A DNA stretch of 64,000 bases from Rhodocyclaceae bacterium (GTDB taxonomy: Bacteria > Pseudomonadota > Gammaproteobacteria > Burkholderiales > Rhodocyclaceae): positions 62,001 to 126,000 of the forward strand of contig JAVBYI010000022.1 of the NCBI GenBank assembly GCA_030824115.1, in the 5' to 3' direction. This document shows positions 57,481 to 64,000 of the stretch, in pieces. A program made the position numbers and the translations under genes. The stretch's first letter is position 1, and each line of letters begins with the position of its first letter. Under the pieces are notes generated by a model, which was not told where the DNA came from, ran no database searches, and saw only the letters and a program-made list of their open reading frames with translations.

Positions 57481-58445
57481 ACCCACACCCGCCCGCCATT
57501 GCCCTGATCGGCCCGACGGCCAGCGGCAAGACCGATCTCGCCCTCGATATCGCCAGCCGCTTTCCGGTCGAACTCATCAGTCTCGACTCGGCCCAGGTCT
57601 TCATCGGCATGGACATCGGCACGGCCAAGCCGGATCAGGCCACGCTGGCGCAATTCCCGCACCACCTGATCGACCTGATCACGCCGGAAGAACGCTATTC
57701 CGCCGCGCGCTTTCGCGCGGATGCCCTGCGCCTCATGGGCGAGATCACCGCGCGTGGCCGCATTCCTCTGCTGGTCGGTGGCACCATGCTTTATTACAAG
57801 GCCCTCGTGGAAGGACTGGCCGAGATGCCGGAGGCCGATCCGTTGCTGCGCGCCGAGATCGACGCCACGGCCGCCGCACAGGGCTGGCCGGCCCTGCACG
57901 GCGAACTGGCCCGGCTCGACCCGGAGACGGCGGCGCGTCTTGCACCCAACGACAGCCAGCGCATCCAGCGTGCCCTCGAAGTGGTGCGCCTGACCGGCAA
58001 GCCGCTGGGAGAGCACTGGCAGGCCCAGGCACGCCCCGAGCTACCCTTTCACCTGCTGACCTTTGCCCTCGCCGCCCCCGAGCGCCGAGTACTTCATGAA
58101 CGCATTGCCCGACGCTTTCACGCCATGCTCGCCGCCGGACTGGTCGACGAGCTTGAAACCTTACGCACTCGCTATCACCTTGCCGCCGATCTGCCTTCGA
58201 TGCGCTGTGTCGGCTATCGTCAGGTCTGGGAAGTACTGGAAGGACAAATGCCGGCCAGGGAACTGGCCGAACGCGGCATCTATGCCACGCGCCAGTTTGC
58301 CAAACGGCAGATCACTTGGCTGCGTGCGCTGCGCGCTGCCGGCCGGTTCAATGGTGAGTATGACTTGGAGGAATCAACAACTCCTGCCAAAATACGCAAT
58401 GAAGTCGAAAAACTGATAACGAACCCGCTTGCATTTCGCATATGA
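57477..58445 (+). CDS. miaA: tRNA dimethylallyltransferase
   Basis: 322 residues. It transfers dimethylallyl to A37 of tRNAs that read UNN codons. P-loop GPTASGKT near residue 12, [19 protein letters not shown], the [12 protein letters not shown] segment and [15 protein letters not shown] are typical. ATG 57477 overlaps the mutL stop; its own stop region overlaps ycgR by 4 bases. Confidence 0.97.
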   Translation: MNPHPPAIALIGPTASGKTDLALDIASRFPVELISLDSAQVFIGMDIGTAKPDQATLAQFPHHLIDLITPEERYSAARFRADALRLMGEITARGRIPLLVGGTMLYYKALVEGLAEMPEADPLLRAEIDATAAAQGWPALHGELARLDPETAARLAPNDSQRIQRALEVVRLTGKPLGEHWQAQARPELPFHLLTFALAAPERRVLHERIARRFHAMLAAGLVDELETLRTRYHLAADLPSMRCVGYRQVWEVLEGQMPARELAERGIYATRQFAKRQITWLRALRAAGRFNGEYDLEESTTPAKIRNEVEKLITNPLAFRI

Positions 58446-59179
58446 GCTCCCACACCATTACCGCCGACGAACTCGAGAAACTCACGACCAATAACCGGCG
58501 TGAAATTCTTTTCTACCTGCACCAGCTTATCAACGATGGTGAGCGTATCAGTGTCATTTTTGATGGCGGCAGCGAGACGGTTCTGACGGTGTTGCTGCAT
58601 ATCGATGAAGCCGAAAACATGCTGATTTTCGACTGGGGCGGCAGCGAAATCTCCAACCGCAAGTTGCTGCAGAGTGAGCGCAATTTCTTTGTCTGCGCCC
58701 CCCATGGCGTCAAGAACCAGTTTTCGACCGGGCCTATCTACGAAGTCACCTACCAGAAGCGTCCTGCCTTTTCGACCAAACTGCCCGATCACTACACTCG
58801 GCTGCAGCGTCGGGAGTTTTTCCGTCTGGTGCTGCCGATGACGCGCCGCCCGACCTGCGTCGTGCGCCAGGAAGGCAAGCCTGTACTGAATCTTTCCGTG
58901 GTTGACATCAGCATTGGCGGCATCGCCGCCGAACTGCCCGGCGGCGGGCTCGATGCCGAACTGGGACAAATCATGCCCAAGGCGCGTATCGACCTGAAAA
59001 CCATCGGTACACTGGAAGTCGATCTGGAAATCCGCAACCGGTCAGAAATCCAGCGCGGCGGCAAACCGGTCAGCCGTGTCGGCTGCAACTTCGTCAAACT
59101 CAGTCAAGCCATGGAAAACCAGCTGCAGCGGTTCATCACCGACGTGCAGCGGGAAGAAAGGGCAAGACTCGGTAGCTGA
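58442..59179 (+). CDS. ycgR: Flagellar brake protein YcgR (PilZ domain)
   Basis: 245 residues: an N-terminal YcgR domain (about 1-115) and a C-terminal PilZ domain with the c-di-GMP motifs RREFFR and DISIGG. With c-di-GMP bound, YcgR slows or biases the flagellar motor. It overlaps miaA as ATGA. Its presence suggests a flagellated organism, and the window holds two or more c-di-GMP enzymes that could feed it. Confidence 0.9.
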   Translation: MSSHTITADELEKLTTNNRREILFYLHQLINDGERISVIFDGGSETVLTVLLHIDEAENMLIFDWGGSEISNRKLLQSERNFFVCAPHGVKNQFSTGPIYEVTYQKRPAFSTKLPDHYTRLQRREFFRLVLPMTRRPTCVVRQEGKPVLNLSVVDISIGGIAAELPGGGLDAELGQIMPKARIDLKTIGTLEVDLEIRNRSEIQRGGKPVSRVGCNFVKLSQAMENQLQRFITDVQREERARLGS

Positions 59180-59188
59180 GGTGGCTGA

Positions 59189-60232
59189 TCAGACGATCAG
59201 CGTCTGTTCCTGTCCGGTCTGGCGTGCTTCGATACGCCCGAGCCGATAGACTGTTTCACCGGATGCGGCCAGATTGGCGATTGACGCATCGGCATCCGCT
59301 GCAGCCACCACCACCACCATGCCGATGCCGCAGTTGAAGACGCGGTGCATCTCGTCGTCGACCACATTGCCCTCCTTTTGCAGCCACTGGAACAGCGGCG
59401 GCAATGTCCAGGACGACTTCCCGATCACCGCCGTGACATTCTCGGGTAGCACACGCGGCACGTTGCCGGTGATGCCACCGCCGGTAATGTGGGCCATGCC
59501 CTTGACCGTCACAGCCTCCATCAACTTGAGCAGCGACTTGACATAGATGCGCGTCGGCGCGATCAGGGCATCGGCAAACGGCTTGCCATGGAAGTCGGCC
59601 TTGAGGTCAGGCTTGGCCCGTTCGACGATACGACGGATCAGTGAATAGCCGTTGGAATGCGCGCCGGAGGAAGCAAGGCCGAGCACCACATCGCCGGGCG
59701 CAATCGACTTGCCGTCGATGATCTTTGATTTTTCCACGGCACCGACGGCAAAGCCGGCCAGGTCGTATTCACCGGCCGGATACATGTCGGGCATCTCGGC
59801 CGTCTCGCCGCCAATCAGCGCGCAGCCGGAGAGTTCGCAACCCTTGGCGATGCCTTCGACGACGGTCGCTGCCGTACCGACATCGAGCTTGCCGCAGGCA
59901 AAGTAGTCAAGGAAGAACAGCGGCTCGGCACCCTGTACCAGAATGTCATTAACGCTCATCGCCACCAGATCCTGGCCGACCGTGTCATGACGATTCAGTT
60001 CGAACGCCAGTTTCAGCTTGGTACCGACGCCATCGGTGCCGGAAACCAGCACCGGTTCCTTGTATTTCTTCGAGATTTCGAACAGCGCGCCGAAGCCGCC
60101 GATACCGCCCAACACCTCGGGGCGCATGGTGCGTTTGGCGGCAGGCTTGATGCGTTCGACCAGTGCGTCACCGGCATCGATATCGACCCCCGCATCGCGG
60201 TAGGTCATGGAACTGGAAGTTGTTGTGGTCAT
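59189..60232 (-). CDS. purM: Phosphoribosylformylglycinamidine cyclo-ligase
   Basis: 347 residues. It makes AIR in purine synthesis. Conserved: [43 protein letters not shown] and [16 protein letters not shown]. The start at 60232 ([15 protein letters not shown]) is the family N-terminus; the frame extends upstream to 60325. It is divergent from hda, the usual neighbour in betaproteobacteria. A GCTGATC-AGAC-GATCAGC hairpin spans the ycgR/purM 3' junction (59184-59201) without a T-run. Confidence 0.96.
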   Translation of the reverse strand: MTTTTSSSMTYRDAGVDIDAGDALVERIKPAAKRTMRPEVLGGIGGFGALFEISKKYKEPVLVSGTDGVGTKLKLAFELNRHDTVGQDLVAMSVNDILVQGAEPLFFLDYFACGKLDVGTAATVVEGIAKGCELSGCALIGGETAEMPDMYPAGEYDLAGFAVGAVEKSKIIDGKSIAPGDVVLGLASSGAHSNGYSLIRRIVERAKPDLKADFHGKPFADALIAPTRIYVKSLLKLMEAVTVKGMAHITGGGITGNVPRVLPENVTAVIGKSSWTLPPLFQWLQKEGNVVDDEMHRVFNCGIGMVVVVAAADADASIANLAASGETVYRLGRIEARQTGQEQTLIV

Positions 60233-60316
60233 GATCGGAATCCGAAGTTTGCGGCGATAATTCACATACCGCCCGGAAAGGGCGGATTCTAGCGAAATTA
60301 CCTTCCCCGATTCGTC

Positions 60317-61015
60317 TTGACCCAACTGCTTCTCGATCTCCAGCCGGCACAGCCCCCCAGTCTGGACAACTTCATCGCCGGCACCAACCAGGAACTACTG
60401 TCCCGCTTGCGCGCGCTGGCCGAGCCCGGCTGCTGCGATGCCCTTTATCTGTGGGGAGCGGCGGGGAGCGGCAAGACGCACCTGCTCGCCGCCGTCGCCA
60501 GCTTGGCGATGCGAAAGCGCCCGGTGATGTTTCTCGATCGCCGTCCGGCCAGCGCCGACTTTTTCGACCTGCCCGGTGGCCTGCTGGTGGTTGACGACAT
60601 CGACCGTCTTGACGACGATGCGCAGATCGCCCTCTTTCGCCTCTACAACACGGCGCGCGTCATCGGGCTCGGCCTGCTACTGGCCGGCAACCGTCCGCCC
60701 CTGCAGCTTTCCCTGCGCGAAGACCTGCGCACACGTATCGGCCAGACCCTGATCTACGAGGTCAAAACCCTCAACGACGACGAGAAGGCCGCTGCCCTGC
60801 AACGCCATGCACTGGAGCGCGGTCTCAAGATCGATGACAGCCTGCTGCGCTACCTGCTCGCCCACGGCCGGCGCGACCTGCCCGCGCTGATGGCCGTGCT
60901 CGATCACCTTGACCGCACCACCCTGGAACGGCAGCGCCCGGCCACCCTGCCGCTGCTCAAGGAAGCCCTGCAACTTCAACGGATGCCTCAGGAAAATGAA
61001 CCTCGCCCTGTTTGA
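60317..61015 (+). CDS. hda: DnaA regulatory inactivator Hda
   Basis: 232 residues. The N-terminal QLLLDL is the sliding-clamp-binding motif; AAA+ Walker [11 protein letters not shown] (about 48-57), Walker [11 protein letters not shown], arginine-finger region [10 protein letters not shown]. Hda with the clamp stimulates DnaA-ATP hydrolysis to prevent re-initiation. The start is a TTG at 60317, which gives the standard M-x-Q-L-L-L-D-L N-terminus; no ATG fits. Residues 75-83 (RRPASADFF) coincide with a near-exact dispersed-repeat sequence read in a different frame from the other genic copies. Confidence 0.93.
   Translation: MTQLLLDLQPAQPPSLDNFIAGTNQELLSRLRALAEPGCCDALYLWGAAGSGKTHLLAAVASLAMRKRPVMFLDRRPASADFFDLPGGLLVVDDIDRLDDDAQIALFRLYNTARVIGLGLLLAGNRPPLQLSLREDLRTRIGQTLIYEVKTLNDDEKAAALQRHALERGLKIDDSLLRYLLAHGRRDLPALMAVLDHLDRTTLERQRPATLPLLKEALQLQRMPQENEPRPV
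60541..60564 (-). repeat. Dispersed 25-bp repeat, copy 15 (inside hda)
   Basis: CCGTCCGGCCAGCGCCGACT then TTTT differs from the reverse consensus at one of 24 bases. It is read in a frame giving R-P-A-S-A-D-F-F. The flanking bases differ from the other copies, so chance or native origin cannot be fully excluded. Confidence 0.65.
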
Positions 61016-61658
61016 TCTCGACAATACCCTGCTCGCCGGCGACTCGGACTTCGAGTGGGCACAATTCCTCATCTCGAAAGGTGTGCTCGATCGCGAAGTG
61101 CATGAAGCAAAGAATCAGGCCTTCTACGACGACTACAAGGCCGGCACCCTCGACATCCACGCCTTCCTCGAATTCCAGCTCGCGCCGCTGGCACGCCATG
61201 CGCGCACCGAACTCGATGCCTGGCATCGCGAATTTGTCGCCACGCGCATCCGCCCGATCATTGGCGCGGCAGCCCGCTCACTGGTCCAGCGTCATCTGGA
61301 TGCCGGCGACCTGTGTGCCATCGTCACCGCCACCAACAGTTTTGTTACCGGGCCGATCTGCCACGAGTTTGGCATCCCCCACCTGATTGCCACTATCCCG
61401 GCACAGGAAGACGGGCAATTTACCGGTGCGCCGCGCGGCCTGCCGGCGTTTCGCGAAGGAAAAATTGTCCGCGTCGATGCCTGGCTGGAGTCACTCGGCC
61501 TGTGGTGGGGCGCCTTCGAACAAAGCTGGTTCTACAGCGATTCGCTCAACGACCTGCCGTTGCTGGCCAAGGTCAGCCATCCGGTCGCTGTCGATCCCGA
61601 CGACACCCTGCGCGCCCATGCCGCCGCCCACGGCTGGCCAGTCCTAAGCTTGAGATGA
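60996..61658 (+). CDS. HAD-IB family phosphatase (SerB-like)
   Basis: 220 residues. HAD motif I DLDNTL (nucleophile D), motif II in VTATNSF, and motif III in FYSDSLNDLPLL. The cap region (EWAQFLISKGV) and short size match the HAD-IB group that includes phosphoserine phosphatase-like and CicA-like enzymes; the substrate is unknown. ATG 60996 overlaps the hda 3' end by 20 bases, so it is probably co-transcribed with hda. Confidence 0.9.
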   Translation: MNLALFDLDNTLLAGDSDFEWAQFLISKGVLDREVHEAKNQAFYDDYKAGTLDIHAFLEFQLAPLARHARTELDAWHREFVATRIRPIIGAAARSLVQRHLDAGDLCAIVTATNSFVTGPICHEFGIPHLIATIPAQEDGQFTGAPRGLPAFREGKIVRVDAWLESLGLWWGAFEQSWFYSDSLNDLPLLAKVSHPVAVDPDDTLRAHAAAHGWPVLSLR

Positions 61659-61701
61659 GGTCTTCGGGTATGATCACGGCCTCCCCGTTAGCGACAAGCG
61701 C

Positions 61702-63054
61702 ATGATCCGCAAGCTCCTGCGCCGCGTATTCAAACGCGGCGAACCTACCCCCCACGCAGTTGAAACCATCGGCCCCAGCCAGCACGGCATTCGTCCAGAG
61801 GCTGTCTCGTCGGCCGCACGCCGCACCTGCGAAGGCTTGCAACAAGCCGGCTACCGCGCCTATGTGGTCGGCGGTGCCGTGCGCGACCTGATCGCCGGGA
61901 TCGAGCCCAAGGATTTCGACGTCGCCACCGACGCCACCCCCGAGCAGGTGCGTGCCCAGTTCCGCCGCTCACGCGTCATCGGTCGCCGCTTCCAGATCGT
62001 GCACGTGATGTTCGGTGCCGAAACCATCGAGGTATCGACCTTCCGCGCCGCCCACGACGCCGACACGCTCAAGGATGAACATGGCCGCGTGCTGCGCGAC
62101 AATGTCTGGGGCAACATGGAAGAGGACGCCGCACGACGCGACTTCACCGTCAATGCGCTGTACTACGATCCGGCCACCGGCAAGGTCTTCGATTACCACC
62201 ACGGCGTGCGCGACTTGCAAAGGAAAACCCTGCGCATGATCGGCGATCCGCGTGCACGCTATCGCGAAGACCCGGTGCGCATGCTGCGTGCCGTGCGCCT
62301 CGCGGCCAAGCTCGATCTGCGGCTCGATCCGCAGGTGCAGGCCCCGATTCGCGAAATGGCCGAACTGATCGAGAACGTGCCCGCCGCGCGTCTCTTCGAC
62401 GAAATGCTCAAGCTGCTGTTCTCCGGCCACGCCGTCGAATGCGTCAAGCGTCTGCGCGAGGACGGGCTGCACCACGGTCTGTTGCCTCTGCTCGACGTCA
62501 TCCTCGAACAGCCCCTGGGTGAAAAATTTGTCATGCTGGCGCTGGCCGATACTGATCGGCGCATCCGCGAGGGCAAGCGCACCTCGCCCGGTTTCCTGTT
62601 CGCCACGCTGCTGTGGCACGAAGTGCTGTCCAACTGGGAAACGCGCAAGAAAAACGGCCAACTGCCGGTGCCCGCGCTCCACGAAGCGATGGACGAGGTG
62701 CTTGATACGCAGGGCGAAAAACTCGCCATCACACGCCGCATCGCCGGCGACATCAAGGATGTCTGGCTGCTGCAGCCACGCTTCGAGAAGCGCAGTGGAC
62801 GCATGCCTTTCCGCCTGATTGAACAGCCGCGCTTCCGCGCCGCGTGGGATTTTCTGCGCTTGCGCGCCGAGAGCGGCGAGGCGCCGCAGGAACTGTCCGA
62901 CTGGTGGGCTGCCTTCGAACAGGCCGATAACGCCGAGCGCGAAGCGATGCTCAAGCCCGACACGGGGCCGAAGAAGCGGCGGCGGCGCACCCGGGTCCGC
63001 AAACCCGGCGAGGACGCGACCAATGCCGTCCCGCCAGCGCCGACATTTGAGTAA
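61702..63054 (+). CDS. pcnB: Poly(A) polymerase I
   Basis: 450 residues. Nucleotidyltransferase core: VVGGAVRDLIAG, DFDVATDATPEQV with catalytic aspartates, ETIEVSTFRA, RRDFTVNAL, and RYREDPVRMLRAVRLAAKLD. The PcnB-type arginine-rich N-terminus (RKLLRRVFKRG) and basic C-terminal tail KKRRRRTRVRK separate it from CCA-adding enzymes. The last nine residues, A442-E450 (AVPPAPTFE), come from a dispersed repeat, and the stop follows immediately. Its mRNA-decay role is polyadenylation of RNAs. Confidence 0.95.
   Translation: MIRKLLRRVFKRGEPTPHAVETIGPSQHGIRPEAVSSAARRTCEGLQQAGYRAYVVGGAVRDLIAGIEPKDFDVATDATPEQVRAQFRRSRVIGRRFQIVHVMFGAETIEVSTFRAAHDADTLKDEHGRVLRDNVWGNMEEDAARRDFTVNALYYDPATGKVFDYHHGVRDLQRKTLRMIGDPRARYREDPVRMLRAVRLAAKLDLRLDPQVQAPIREMAELIENVPAARLFDEMLKLLFSGHAVECVKRLREDGLHHGLLPLLDVILEQPLGEKFVMLALADTDRRIREGKRTSPGFLFATLLWHEVLSNWETRKKNGQLPVPALHEAMDEVLDTQGEKLAITRRIAGDIKDVWLLQPRFEKRSGRMPFRLIEQPRFRAAWDFLRLRAESGEAPQELSDWWAAFEQADNAEREAMLKPDTGPKKRRRRTRVRKPGEDATNAVPPAPTFE
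63024..63048 (-). repeat. Dispersed 25-bp repeat, copy 16 (3' end of pcnB)
   Basis: TGCCGTCCCGCCAGCGCCGA then CATTT, in frame as A-V-P-P-A-P-T-F, followed by GAG TAA. It is likely a C-terminal extension gained when the repeat inserted. Confidence 0.93.
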
Positions 63055-63057
63055 GGT

Positions 63058-64000
63058 CTAGCTGGCGCTACGCGAGGAAGCGGACGCCAACGGCGCCAGT
63101 GCACTCAGGATGCGCTGAAAAACCGCGCTGCACGCCTCAAACGCCGATGGATCGTGTTGCCCATCCGCGTAATACCCCTCCAGGGCTTTGGCACTGGCCG
63201 AAAGTTCGCCGGCACCGATCGTGGCCGCCGCCGACTTGAGCGAATGCGCCAGACGGCGTGCCCGGGGATAGTCGTGCTCTGCGACTGCTGCCACGATGGA
63301 CTCCATCGTATGGCTGAACTCTGCCGGGAACCCACTCAGGATCATGTGATAAAGGTCGGCATCCCCAACGTGGAAAAGACCCCGTGCCGTGTCAATGCCA
63401 TCCAGTACCGGCAGCGCCGTCGGGATCGGCGTAGGCGATGCCACCGGCATCCCGGTCGATATCTCGTCAACGCAGACCCGTGGTTTGATCCACTGCAACA
63501 GGGCATCGAAGAGCCGTTCGGGCATGATCGGCTTTGTCAGATGGTCGTTCATCCCCGCCTCGATGCTACGCTCGCGATCCCCGGTCATCGCATGCGCCGT
63601 CATGGCCAGGATCGGCAGTTGGGCATGGCGCGGATCCTTGCGAATCTCGCGGGCCGCCGTCAGGCCATCCATTTCCGGCATCTGGATATCCATCAGGACG
63701 AGGTCGTAATCGCTGCTCCCAACCTTGCTGACCGCCTCCAGTCCATTCACGGCAATCTCCACCTGTACGCCGGCCTGACGCAGGAAGGCCAGCGCCACCT
63801 CACGATTGAGACGGACATCCTCGACCAGTAGCACGCGCGCCCCGCAGATCGCGCGAAAATCATGGTGTGTGCCGATTTGCGCAGACGCACGCACCAGCGC
63901 CTGCCCAATGGCCTCAGGCGCTGCGGAAAAGGGTAATTCAAACTGGAAACTGCTGCCGACGCCGGCCACGCTCTCGGCGGAAATGTGTCCGCCCATCATT
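63058..64000 (-). CDS. Hybrid histidine kinase, C-terminal part (runs off window)
   Basis: Partial; 313 C-terminal residues are visible. They start in the end of a HATPase domain (MMGGHISAESVAGVGSSFQFELPF), then a receiver domain with RVLLVEDVRLNRE, phosphorylated Asp in LVLMDIQMPEMDG and Lys in LTKPI, a proline/valine linker, and an Hpt domain with ARRLAHSLKSAAATIGA, whose His is the phosphotransfer residue. The sensor part lies beyond the right edge. Convergent with pcnB, 3 bases between stops. Confidence 0.92.
   Translation of the reverse strand, partial: MMGGHISAESVAGVGSSFQFELPFSAAPEAIGQALVRASAQIGTHHDFRAICGARVLLVEDVRLNREVALAFLRQAGVQVEIAVNGLEAVSKVGSSDYDLVLMDIQMPEMDGLTAAREIRKDPRHAQLPILAMTAHAMTGDRERSIEAGMNDHLTKPIMPERLFDALLQWIKPRVCVDEISTGMPVASPTPIPTALPVLDGIDTARGLFHVGDADLYHMILSGFPAEFSHTMESIVAAVAEHDYPRARRLAHSLKSAAATIGAGELSASAKALEGYYADGQHDPSAFEACSAVFQRILSALAPLASASSRSAS

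Overview
The window is GC-rich, gene-dense bacterial chromosome with no tRNA, rRNA, insertion sequence or CRISPR array. Gene content points to a respiratory betaproteobacterium, probably of the Rhodocyclales: a complete glyoxylate shunt with aceK, both a monomeric and a dimeric isocitrate dehydrogenase, two flavocytochrome-c/multiheme cytochrome loci, NhaD, YcgR, and many c-di-GMP and PAS sensor proteins. The assignment is an inference from gene content; no phylogenetic marker was compared.

Layout. 1-906: 5' part of a membrane PAS sensor. 973-4565: M18 aminopeptidase, a small exported protein, NhaD, a DUF192 protein. 4562-10072: aceK, monomeric icd and dimeric icd. 10169-15149: cold-shock protein, clpS-clpA, rraA-like, rhlE-like helicase. 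15501-20313: aceA, an S4 protein, a large GGDEF/EAL sensor. 20292-25117: LysR regulator and a three-gene operon of nonaheme cytochrome c/b, diheme cytochrome and FccB-type flavoprotein, with an FNR-like site upstream. 25357-26964: aceB. 27117-30495: an accessory block of a Fic protein, an unrecognised multi-pass membrane protein and an HrgA-like HTH/nuclease. 30613-33520: EamA transporter, Ada-like repair protein, lrgAB. 33813-37347: a second cytochrome operon (NapC-like, EB_dh-type cytochrome, diheme cytochrome, FccB). 37407-40320: dut, coaBC, radC, rpmB-rpmG. 40401-43077: a candidate small RNA, a sigma-54 activator and a SLAC1-family transporter. 43103-49989: an eight-gene operon (dedA to psd) in which every junction overlaps. 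50156-55724: a two-component system, a DUF1566 protein and a GGDEF sensor, with a duplicated upstream element. 55747-63054: mutL, miaA, ycgR, purM (opposite strand), hda, a HAD phosphatase and pcnB. 63058-64000: the 3' end of a hybrid histidine kinase.

The most striking sequence-level feature is a ~25-bp dispersed repeat (core GTCGGCGCTGGCGGGACGGC) present about 16 times, roughly once per 4 kb, in both orientations. Most copies lie just after stop codons or in divergent intergenic gaps. Several lie inside genes and are translated: as A-V-P-P-A-P-T-F in MutL, PcnB and a DUF3108 protein, as K-V-G-A-G-G-T-A in a sigma-54 activator, and in a third frame in Hda. I know of no name for this element.

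Other leads are a possible defence block with Fic and HrgA-like genes, two different cytochrome partners for FccB-type flavoproteins, a candidate sigma-54-driven hairpin RNA beside its likely activator, and a 46-bp element shared by a two-component operon and a diguanylate cyclase gene.
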